Of a stretch of DNA of 21,530 nt, positions 1-6,557 are shown in pieces. Position 1 is the stretch's first letter, and each line of letters starts with the position of its first letter. Source of the stretch: Chloroflexota bacterium (lineage in GTDB: Bacteria > Chloroflexota > Dehalococcoidia > Lucifugimonadales > Australimonadaceae); contig JAPOOH010000278.1 of NCBI GenBank assembly GCA_026713505.1, positions 1-21,530 of the forward strand, written 5' to 3'. The position numbers and the translations under genes were made by a program. The notes below the pieces were generated by a model. It searched no databases, was not told the DNA's origin, and saw nothing but the letters and a program-made list of their open reading frames with translations.

Positions 1-78
1 GCGCGGGACGCAGACAAGGACTTCGACCTAGACGCCGACAACACTAATCCCTGGGGTATCTGATCGGACGGCGCGACC
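1..78 (+). pseudogene. Upstream coding fragment ending in a premature TGA (same frame as the next CDS)
   Basis: Frame 1 is open from the window edge and encodes the first copy of the 45-residue repeat, ending at TGA 61-63. The second repeat copy reads GIWSDG where this one reads GI-stop-SDG, so the stop replaces a conserved Trp (TGG to TGA). The ATG at 79 lies inside the repeat, has no convincing ribosome-binding site and would give a protein without a signal peptide. Either the gene is broken or the base is a sequencing or assembly error in a repeat. Confidence 0.6.
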
Positions 79-261
79 ATGTGGGTGGCGGATGACAGAG
101 ACGACAAGCTCTACGCCTACACGCTGGCCACCGGCGCGCGGGACGCAGACAAAGACTTCGACCTAGACGCCGATAACACTGGGACACGGGGTATCTGGTC
201 GGACGGCACGACCATGTGGGTGGCGGACCGGGACGACGACAAGATCTACTCGTACAACATA
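1..261 (+). repeat. Tandem 135-bp (45-codon) in-frame repeat, two copies
   Basis: The sequence starting at base 1 (GCGCGGGACGCAGAC) recurs at base 136 with few changes, giving a 135-bp period in the same reading frame. The encoded unit contains ARDADKDFDLDADNT, then GI(W)SDG-TMWVAD and D-K-Y-Y. Such units resemble extracellular propeller-like or adhesion repeats. The array probably continues upstream of the window. Copy 1 has a TGA where copy 2 has a Trp codon. Confidence 0.85.
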
Positions 262-2979
262 CCGACTTCGGTTCCACCGGCCCTCATGGTCCCACCGGCT
301 CCCGTCGGCCTGATAGCAACGGCGGGAGACGCCGAGGTCACGCTGTCATGGACCAGCGGCGGCGACGGCGGCAGCGCGATCACCAAGCACCAGTACCGGC
401 AGAAGGAAGGCAGCGGCTCCTACGGGTCATGGACCGACATCGCAGACAGCGCGGCAGGCGAGACCAACGCCACCGGCTACACGGTGACGGGGCTGACCAG
501 GGGGACGGCCTACACCTTCCAGGTGCGGGCGGTGAACGGGGAGGGTGACGGGGCCGCCTCGGTCGAGGCCAGCGCAACCCCCGACAACAATGCGCCGGCT
601 AAGGCGCCTGGCGCGCCCACGGGACTGGCGGCCACGGCCAAGGGGCCGACGGGAATTGGCCTGTCCTGGAGCGCGCCGGCCAGCAACGGCGGGGCGGCCA
701 TCACCGGCTACCGGATCGAGGTCTCGACGGACGGCTCATCTTGGAGCGACATGGTTGCCGACACCAACTCCACAGGCACCACGTACTCCCACGCCGGGCT
801 GACGCTGGGAGATACCCGGCACTACCGGGTGTCGGCCATCAACTCCGCAGGCACCGGCCCGATTTCTAACATTGCCACCGCCACCACGGGCCCGGCCCCA
901 TCGGGGAACGTGAGCGCCACCCGCTCCTTCTCCTCAACTACAGTAGCGCCTGGCGGGACGTTGACGGTGACCATCACCGCCGCCAACTACGGATTAGCCG
1001 GAGGAGTCACGGAGACGCTGCCCCAAGGGTTCAGCTACGTATCCAGCAGCCTAGACGCCGCGCAGGTCACTCACCCGGTCCAGGGGGATGATCAGCAGGT
1101 GAGGTTCACTTTGCAAGCGGAGACCTCCTTCACCTACACCGTGACCGCGTCCAGCATGGAGGATTCCTATACCTTCTCCGGCACGCTGAGGGGCTCTGAC
1201 AGGATTGATCACGTGGTCGGCGGAGCTGCCACGGTGACGGTGTCCTCCGGGGACCCGCTGCTTGCCAGGTACGACGCTAACAGCAACGGAGAGATTGACA
1301 AGAGCGAGGTCATACAGGCCATAAACGACTATCTCTTCGGCGAGGGAGTCCCCATCACCGAGGCCGAGGTGATCCATGTCATAAACCTCTACCTCTTCGG
1401 CCCCCCTCCGGCGCCCACGCCTGCCCCGACGCCTGTTCCGTTTGCCCAATACGACACGCCAGACATCCGATGGCTGAAGAGCAACAGACCGGAGTTTTAC
1501 CGCCAGATCCAGGAAATGCCATGGGTTCAGGACGGCGTCGGGAGATGGGAGTCTGAATCAATCGAATGGCTGGCCCGAATGGCCCGCGACAACAATACTG
1601 CGGCGTCCCGAATTCTCGATATGCCGTTCTTGGAGACCCACGAACCGAGCGACGCCACGGTGCTCACGGCCATGTACTGGACTGATCAGCGGAATAGGCT
1701 TAACCACTTGCTCGCAGAGCCGGTGTTACGAGACGGAATCACGGACGCCGAGATTCCCCTGGCAATCGCCGGGGCCTTCATGGTCAGCACTGACGGAGAC
1801 GCTGGAAAACTGACACGGATGCTAGCTCCGGGGCATGCCGATGTCGAAACGGTGTCGCGAGGAACAACACTGTCGCCGCATATGGAATTCAGCATCGTTC
1901 GTATCGGAAGCAAGGCTCAGCCGTGGGTGATGGACAGCCTATTCGAATCGCTGGAGTTGCTCGAGCGGATCATGGGCGTGCCTCTGCCGGTCAGCCATGT
2001 GGTCGCGGTGATCAACGATGAGAGTACATGCGGCTGTACCACGGGGTACGCCTTTGACGTCCCACCCGAATGGCATATGGAAACAAAGGGCACTCCCAAG
2101 GGCCAAAGGTTCCAGGGGCACATTATCCACGAGTTGTCGCACTATTACTGGAAGGAGATAGACCGATGGGTGAACGAGGGCGTCGCCAGGACTGTCGAGT
2201 ATCTATATGGTGTGGAATACGGACTTGACCCGGTGGCATATACGAACTGGCGAGGAAAATGCGAGGTGCACGACCTTCAGATGCACAGGGATTTGGAGAG
2301 CAGGGGCATTTCGCAACCGATTTTCTGTGCTCACTATCTGGGTGGAGAGTTGTTTCTGGAGCTACGCAAACGACTTGGCACAAGTGAATACGTTGCAAGG
2401 TTAAATGAGATGCACCGTGTCTACGTTGAAGAAAAGGGGCAGCGTGGACAACGAAATCTCGGCATCGACGAAGTGCGGCGGATATTCAATGACCAATCCG
2501 AGATCGTCGAAAAACACTGGTCGGGCAAGCTGAACTCCCCGGAGAACCGTTGGAAAAAGGAAGCGTCGTCTATGAGTCACGACCTGATCCAGTGGGACCA
2601 GCACCCAACCTACGACGGCGACTCCATCACCTTTAACGGTACATTGCTGGGTGACGCGGTCCTCTCCGGCGAAACCATCGCGGAAGCCCGGAGGGACGGT
2701 TACCGGAACTTCCACCTTTATCGGATCGCGGACGCCAAGTTCATGGGGAACATAAATCCCCCAGGCTGGACCGGGGGCACAAGGCACCCAGGCGACAACA
2801 TAGCTCTCGAATACCGGCTGGAGGGTCGGACTTTCGCCGTAAGGTTCCGGCTGCCTGAGGCCCTCGGCAACCCGGCCGACTACTTCGTCGACGTCTGGGG
2901 ATTCCAGGACGAAAGCAGGACACCGGTCATATGGCAAGACAGGGACAGGCTCGGTTACTCCCGCATCATCGTCGAGTAG
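79..2979 (+). CDS. Modular secreted protein: repeats, two FN3 domains, dockerin-like EF-hand, HExxH metallopeptidase-like domain (5'-incomplete)
   Basis: The 966 codons after the first available ATG are the 3' part of a larger gene whose start is outside the window. Order seen: one full 45-residue repeat (residues 20-60); fibronectin type III domains at about 73-167 and 177-268; a DUF11-like beta domain at about 275-390; a dockerin/EF-hand-like pair at 392-440 (DANSNGEIDKSE, then ITEAEVIHVINLYLFG); a Pro-rich linker; and a large C-terminal region. That region contains HELSH (684-688) followed by NEG with Glu at 700, the layout of gluzincin zinc peptidases, so the two His and the second Glu would bind zinc. 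A beta-rich tail ends the protein. It probably acts outside the cell, perhaps on host or detrital protein; the substrate is unknown. The in-frame TGA upstream may leave the gene inactive. Confidence 0.7.
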   Translation: MWVADDRDDKLYAYTLATGARDADKDFDLDADNTGTRGIWSDGTTMWVADRDDDKIYSYNIPTSVPPALMVPPAPVGLIATAGDAEVTLSWTSGGDGGSAITKHQYRQKEGSGSYGSWTDIADSAAGETNATGYTVTGLTRGTAYTFQVRAVNGEGDGAASVEASATPDNNAPAKAPGAPTGLAATAKGPTGIGLSWSAPASNGGAAITGYRIEVSTDGSSWSDMVADTNSTGTTYSHAGLTLGDTRHYRVSAINSAGTGPISNIATATTGPAPSGNVSATRSFSSTTVAPGGTLTVTITAANYGLAGGVTETLPQGFSYVSSSLDAAQVTHPVQGDDQQVRFTLQAETSFTYTVTASSMEDSYTFSGTLRGSDRIDHVVGGAATVTVSSGDPLLARYDANSNGEIDKSEVIQAINDYLFGEGVPITEAEVIHVINLYLFGPPPAPTPAPTPVPFAQYDTPDIRWLKSNRPEFYRQIQEMPWVQDGVGRWESESIEWLARMARDNNTAASRILDMPFLETHEPSDATVLTAMYWTDQRNRLNHLLAEPVLRDGITDAEIPLAIAGAFMVSTDGDAGKLTRMLAPGHADVETVSRGTTLSPHMEFSIVRIGSKAQPWVMDSLFESLELLERIMGVPLPVSHVVAVINDESTCGCTTGYAFDVPPEWHMETKGTPKGQRFQGHIIHELSHYYWKEIDRWVNEGVARTVEYLYGVEYGLDPVAYTNWRGKCEVHDLQMHRDLESRGISQPIFCAHYLGGELFLELRKRLGTSEYVARLNEMHRVYVEEKGQRGQRNLGIDEVRRIFNDQSEIVEKHWSGKLNSPENRWKKEASSMSHDLIQWDQHPTYDGDSITFNGTLLGDAVLSGETIAEARRDGYRNFHLYRIADAKFMGNINPPGWTGGTRHPGDNIALEYRLEGRTFAVRFRLPEALGNPADYFVDVWGFQDESRTPVIWQDRDRLGYSRIIVE

Positions 2980-3001
2980 GGGCGGCACTTACCATATCCT
3001 G

Positions 3002-3265
3002 TCAAGTACGTAACTGTACTCTAGGGTCGACGTCCAGAACCTGACCCAGGACGACCAGATCCTTCTGCAACACTCGCTGCTCCAAGACACCCGCCCCGTT
3101 GTCTATTCCGGTTGCCCACGTGGAATCGCCAGCCACAACCTGGATGTCGTAGCGGCTAAGGCTCTCGTAGCCAGTGGAACGCTCGCTGCCCTGCGGAATG
3201 ATGTCATCAGATCCGCACGCCAGCGCAAACAGAATGAGGGCCACTGTCAGTAAGAGATCTCTCAT
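3002..3265 (-). CDS. Small putative lipoprotein
   Basis: This is an 87-residue protein with a typical lipoprotein signal: a short basic start, a hydrophobic stretch (LLLTVALILFALA) and Cys17 in the lipobox FALAC followed by GSDD. The mature part of about 70 residues has no domain I recognise. The start is supported by GAGGGG about 6 nt upstream of the ATG on the minus strand. It converges on the metallopeptidase-like gene and sits at the edge of decayed DNA, so it could itself be a truncated remnant of a longer lipoprotein. It is predicted to be membrane-anchored, facing outwards. Confidence 0.6.
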   Translation of the reverse strand: MRDLLLTVALILFALACGSDDIIPQGSERSTGYESLSRYDIQVVAGDSTWATGIDNGAGVLEQRVLQKDLVVLGQVLDVDPRVQLRT

Positions 3266-3309
3266 TCAGCACCCCTCGGTTGCGCGCCACACGAGGTGGC
3301 GGCCTCCCC

Positions 3310-3540
3310 TCAGCTCCCCGGTGTACCGCAAAGCTGCTCCGACTGCCGGGCTTCAATCCAGTACTCAAGAGCCTTATGGGAAGTAGGAGCAAAACCCAGC
3401 TTGACTACAACGACACCTCCCAGCGAAGAGTTCGCAAATCGGTACGCCTTGGCCCACTGTCAAACGCCAAGAACTATAGGCCGGTAAACGGAGGAATCTG
3501 TTGTCCAGCGATTCTGTCCCTCTAAGTGAAAGGCAAGATG
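3310..3540 (-). pseudogene. Unrecognised coding remnant with one internal TGA
   Basis: On the minus strand, one frame from 3540 to the stop at 3310-3312 has protein-like composition but carries a TGA at 3460-3462. The 49 residues after it include QWAKAYRFANSSLGG, VVVVKLGF and KALEYWIEARQ; before it come 26 residues including TTDSSVYRPIVLGV. No ATG, GTG or TTG start is present in either half, and a stop (TGA) lies just upstream at 3541-3543. I do not recognise the family. It looks like the C-terminal end of a broken gene, 44 nt upstream of the small lipoprotein gene on the same strand. Confidence 0.35.
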
Positions 3541-3557
3541 TCACCCCCAAGGGTTAG

Positions 3558-3746
3558 TCGGCGGCCACCAGCGATTGGGCGAGCGACTCCGCCTTGGCTC
3601 GCTCCCTGACGCGGGCGCCCTACGCCGTGATTACCACCCTGGTCGTGGGGGAGGAGGCCACACTGACGTACACCATCCCCATGCCGCAGGACGGGGTGAT
3701 TCGGAAGTCGGCGTCGGTTCTCGATTTCGTCCAGAGTGGCCCCTAG
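3558..3746 (+). pseudogene. Probable C-terminal remnant of a serine recombinase
   Basis: Frame 3 between the TAG at 3555 and the TAG at 3744 encodes a tail containing LTYTIPMPQDG and SVLDFVQSGP. A short beta-strand tail of the form 'YTxPxP...' followed by a 'VL..V..G' ending resembles the extreme C-terminus of many large serine recombinases, including ones that run into tRNA-derived sequence. Past the TAG the frame continues as LDSNL, the kind of peptide produced by reading a tRNA T-arm from the wrong strand. No catalytic domain is left upstream. The identification rests on pattern memory only. Confidence 0.35.
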
Positions 3747-3790
3747 CTGGACTCGAACCTTATGGCACCTCACCAATCCCTGATGGGGCC
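3737..3790 (-). other. Degenerate tRNA-like remnant (possible old attachment site)
   Basis: On the minus strand the segment starts GGCCCCATCAG and ends GGTTCGAGTCC then AGCTAGGGGCCA. The ends pair as GGCCCC/GGGGCC (6 bp) and the T-loop motif TTCGAGT is present. The total is only 54 nt, the T-stem has just 2 pairs, and no anticodon arm is recognisable, so this is not a working tRNA. The 5' end resembles bacterial tRNA-Glu (GGCCCCATCG). It directly abuts the recombinase tail remnant, as expected for a relic att site. Confidence 0.3.
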
Positions 3791-4399
3791 GCCTCAGTTC
3801 CTCACGCGATTCGAGGAATGCGTGTGAACCCCCCCAGAGGACGCTACGTCCAGCTTGAGGTGCCAGCAGACTGGATCCGGAGCCGATGTCGCACGTCTCT
3901 TGACCTGCGTGCGGGCCTTGAACGACCAATGGGGCCACCGGAGGCTAGCCCATGCGGACAGGGAAGGGCCAAACCCGACATACAACCAGGCGGAAGCACA
4001 CCGGGAGATCCGGAATGGGTGTTGTGCGGATTCACTGCAGGCCAGTCCCTGACGGCGAGGCTCGGATGCGGCGTCTTCTTGCACTCCTGGTCGAGTACGC
4101 CATCAAGCACGGTCCTCTGGAGTCACCCGCGGACCCCTCGGAGACACGGTCAGACTGAGCAGACGCCGCAGCGTCTGCCCCCAGAGGCAACCACCGTCTC
4201 GTCCCCGTTCAGGTGTGACACCTACCCTTTGACCGTGGCCGCTTTCTTGCACTACGCTCCGAAGTGGCGGTTGGCCCGGCGGTGCGCGAACACCCCGGGC
4301 CATGGCGCCACCTGCAGGAACAGGTGATGCGGATGGGATTGTACCAGTCGTTGACCCGCTCCTCGCAGGATGCGGGTCCCTGTAATTCATGGGCAGCAG
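3791..4399. other. About 600 bp without a recognisable gene
   Basis: Several open frames cross this stretch, but none has convincing start signals or a recognisable protein. The most protein-like piece is a short plus-strand frame ending at 4158 that contains MRRLLALLVEYAIKHG; it might be the end of a small element-borne gene. The long frame 3575-4327 is rich in Pro, Arg and Gly with low-complexity composition, typical of a non-coding frame in GC-rich DNA. I read the stretch as decayed element DNA plus the leader of the recombinase gene. Confidence 0.4.
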
Positions 4400-4406
4400 A
4401 AGGAGG
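4400..4406 (+). promoter_or_regulatory. Ribosome-binding site fixing the recombinase start
   Basis: AAGGAGG lies 5 nt upstream of the GTG at 4412. The in-frame ATG at 4370 has no comparable site, so GTG 4412 is the likely start. Confidence 0.8.
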
Positions 4407-4411
4407 CGGTT

Positions 4412-6016
4412 GTGAGAAGAAGAACTCGGCACTCGTTACCGGAGAGCACCTTCACGGCGGCGATCTATGCCCGCGTGTCTGACAAGAGCCAGGCGGAGGA
4501 CGGCAAGACCTCCATCGCCGAGCAGATTGCGGACATGGAGGCCTACTGCGAGCGCAACGGGCTGACCGTCGTCGCGCGGTACCAAGAGGTCGGCCAGGGC
4601 TGGACGAAGAAGAGGCCGGAGTTCCAGCGCATGCTTGCCGATGCCAAGAGCGGAAGGTTCGACACCATCGTCTGTTGGAAGTCTGATCGGTTGAGCCGCG
4701 GTATGTACCCCGCGGCGGCGCTGATGGAGGTGGTCGAGGCCTACCAGATCGCCATCAGGTCGGTCATGGACGCCGTTGATATGAAGACCTTTGGCCTGAT
4801 GGCGGCCATCGGGAAGATCGAACTGGACAACTTCCGGGAGCGGGCCTCCATGGGCAAGCGCGGCGCCGCCAAGCAGGGGCGGATTCCGATAAGCGGAATC
4901 CCCTACGGGTACCGAATCGGCAGCGACGGCAAGCCTGAAGTGGCAGACGCTGAGGCCGAGATAGTCCAGCGGATCTACCGGCAGTACGTGGACGAAGGGC
5001 TGGGAATCCAGCCGATCACGCGCCAGTTGATGGCTGAGGAGATTCCCACCGGCAAGCCTACGGGCAAGAAGTGGTATGAGTCTCAGGTCAACCGCATCCT
5101 GAAAAACCACGCCTACACGGGTACGTGGTGGTATGGCAAGACTAGGAATGTCTCAACCGAGGATGGAAGACGGATATATGACCAGCCACAGGACGAGTGG
5201 ATTGCGATTCCCTTCCCTCCCCTCGTGGACGAAACAACGTGGGAACGCGCCCAGGAGATCAAGCGGCAACGCATGAGTTGGGCCAAGCGGAACACTAGGA
5301 CCTTCTACATGCTTCAGGGCCTGGTGATCTGCACTGAGTGCGGCAAGCTCATGACAGGACGGGCCACGAGGCAGAATTCCGTGAGGAAGAACGGGAAGCT
5401 GTACCACTACGTGATTGACCCTCCGCGTCGGTACTACAAGTGCTATGGCATGTTTACGGGGGAGACGAACTGCCGGGAACACCCCTTCATCAGGGCCGAA
5501 AAGCTAGAGGACCTCGTGTGGAGCGAAGTGAGAGGGTTCCTCTCCGAGCCGGGTTTGCTGCTCCGTGGGATCGACTCCCTCCGGGGGCAGGAAGACGAGA
5601 GAGCGGTCGAAGGGCTCGCCAGGGCAGAGAAGGCCCTCAGCGCGGCGCAGGAAGAAGAAGACCGGGCGATTAGGCTCTATGTGGCCGGAAAAATCACTGA
5701 CAGTCAACTCGACCGGCAGCGACGGTTCATCACTGAGAGGCTGGAGCACTACCAGTCCACGATTGACGACTATCGCGCCCAAGCGGCCGCAGGGGCTGAA
5801 CGACGCGCCCAGATCAACATGGCAATCGACTGGCTCAAGCGGATGCGGCGAGGGCTAGACGCACTGACGCCGGAAGAGCGACGAGAGCTGCTATTGGTTC
5901 TTGTCGAGCGCGCCACCATCGACCGAAACAACAACGTGGACATCACAGTGGCCATCCCCACGCAAGAGTTGGTTGTAACTGCAGAACCGCGAAGTTCATG
6001 CTGGTCGGCGCGATGA
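4412..6016 (+). CDS. Large serine recombinase (site-specific integrase)
   Basis: This 534-residue enzyme cuts and rejoins DNA at att sites through a phosphoserine intermediate. The N-terminal resolvase domain holds YARVS with catalytic Ser23 and the DRLSR motif. A recombinase domain follows (GRIPISGIPYGYRI, then an IYRQYVDEG/ILKNHAYTG helical part). Next come a zinc ribbon beginning CTEC with further Cys in YYKC and NCREH, a coiled coil rich in Glu/Ala/Arg, and a short beta tail (VDITVAIPTQELVV). The length is normal for the family. The GTG start is chosen for its strong ribosome-binding site. The last codons and the TGA stop lie in comM DNA read in another frame, so the C-terminus was completed by integration. 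The gene appears intact and is probably the integrase of the element interrupting comM. Confidence 0.93.
   Translation: MRRRTRHSLPESTFTAAIYARVSDKSQAEDGKTSIAEQIADMEAYCERNGLTVVARYQEVGQGWTKKRPEFQRMLADAKSGRFDTIVCWKSDRLSRGMYPAAALMEVVEAYQIAIRSVMDAVDMKTFGLMAAIGKIELDNFRERASMGKRGAAKQGRIPISGIPYGYRIGSDGKPEVADAEAEIVQRIYRQYVDEGLGIQPITRQLMAEEIPTGKPTGKKWYESQVNRILKNHAYTGTWWYGKTRNVSTEDGRRIYDQPQDEWIAIPFPPLVDETTWERAQEIKRQRMSWAKRNTRTFYMLQGLVICTECGKLMTGRATRQNSVRKNGKLYHYVIDPPRRYYKCYGMFTGETNCREHPFIRAEKLEDLVWSEVRGFLSEPGLLLRGIDSLRGQEDERAVEGLARAEKALSAAQEEEDRAIRLYVAGKITDSQLDRQRRFITERLEHYQSTIDDYRAQAAAGAERRAQINMAIDWLKRMRRGLDALTPEERRELLLVLVERATIDRNNNVDITVAIPTQELVVTAEPRSSCWSAR
5980..6000 (+). other. Element/comM junction (candidate attachment site)
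   Basis: ComM-like coding resumes here: the frame read from about 5986 gives TAKFMLVGAMNPC, matching the conserved ComM block '..ARFMLVAAMNPC'. The recombinase frame crosses the same bases to its stop at 6014. The partner site at the other end of the element is not in the window, so the core cannot be defined. Confidence 0.55.
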
Positions 6017-6492
6017 ACCCGTGCTTCTGCGGCAACTACGGCGACCCGAGGAAGGCGTGCACCTGCTCAACCCAGCTCCTCAGCCGCTACCAGAAGCGCA
6101 TCTCCGGTCCGCTGCTGGACCGGATGGACATCTTCATAGACGTTCCACGCGTGGAATACGAGAAACTGACGGGAGACGCGACGGGCGAGCCGTCAGCGCG
6201 CATCCGCGAGCGCGTCTGCGGGGCCCGACAGGTGCAGCAAGCGCGGTTCCGAGGATCCTGCGCACAGGCGAATGCGGACATGGGACCATCCGACGTGTGG
6301 AAGTACTGCCGTCTCGACGACGAAGCGGAGGGCCTTGCCCGCGCCGTGATGGAGCGGATGCACTTCTCGGCCCGGGCATTCCACCGCACGCTCAAGCTCG
6401 CCCGGACGATCGCCGACCTCGGCGGAGAAGACGTGATAGGAATGCCGCACCTCGCTGAGGCGGTGCAGTACCGCCAGCGCGGGGCCGAGTAG
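5986..6492 (+). pseudogene. comM: C-terminal fragment of ComM (YifB family, Mg-chelatase-like AAA+ ATPase)
   Basis: ComM is a hexameric helicase-like AAA+ protein that promotes branch migration during natural transformation. The fragment encodes about 168 residues: MLVGAMNPCFCGNYGD (the conserved AMNPC-CG block with a later CTCS), ISGPLLDRMDIFIDVPRVEYEKL (sensor and Arg-finger region), then the C-terminal Mg-chelatase domain ending SARAFHRTLKLARTIADLGG and HLAEAVQYR. The Walker A and B motifs and the N-terminal LonC-like domain are absent because the recombinase element lies upstream. ATG 5998 is only an internal Met. Unless the element excises, the fragment should be inactive. It lies 65 nt before the ETF gene on the same strand. 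Confidence 0.88.
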
Positions 6493-6557
6493 GCGTAGCG
6501 GCTGCACGCGCTAAACTGTGCGCCAGTCCGGAGCCGTGCACCGGCACAGGAGGAAGC

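Larger units (their letters stand above)
1..5988. mobile_element. Right part of an integrative element inserted in comM (left end outside window)
   Basis: A large serine recombinase (4412-6016) ends inside the coding sequence of comM, whose C-terminal part resumes at about 5986 in another frame. No 5' part of comM is visible in the window, so the element would have to extend beyond base 1, unless the 5' half was lost. Upstream DNA holds typical accessory material: a modular secreted protein, a small lipoprotein and broken remnants of other genes. The right boundary is placed by where ComM homology resumes. The left boundary is unknown, and whether all of 1-4400 belongs to one element is inference. 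Confidence 0.45.

Noticed and set aside
61..63. TGA as a second selenocysteine codon
   Set aside because: The matching residue in the neighbouring repeat is Trp, not Cys, and no SECIS-like hairpin is apparent; a nonsense change or base error is simpler.
3737..3790. A functional tRNA gene
   Set aside because: Only 54 nt, T-stem largely unpaired and no anticodon arm; kept only as a remnant.
3575..4327. A 250-codon open frame on the plus strand
   Set aside because: Pro/Arg/Gly-rich with no domain, no ribosome-binding site and it crosses the tRNA-like scrap; it looks like a chance frame in GC-rich DNA.
5986..5990. ACCGC at the comM junction, the same 5 bp I recall as the target duplication of Acinetobacter comM islands
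   Set aside because: Those islands use a Tn7-like mechanism, only one copy is visible here, and the element has a serine recombinase; probably coincidence.
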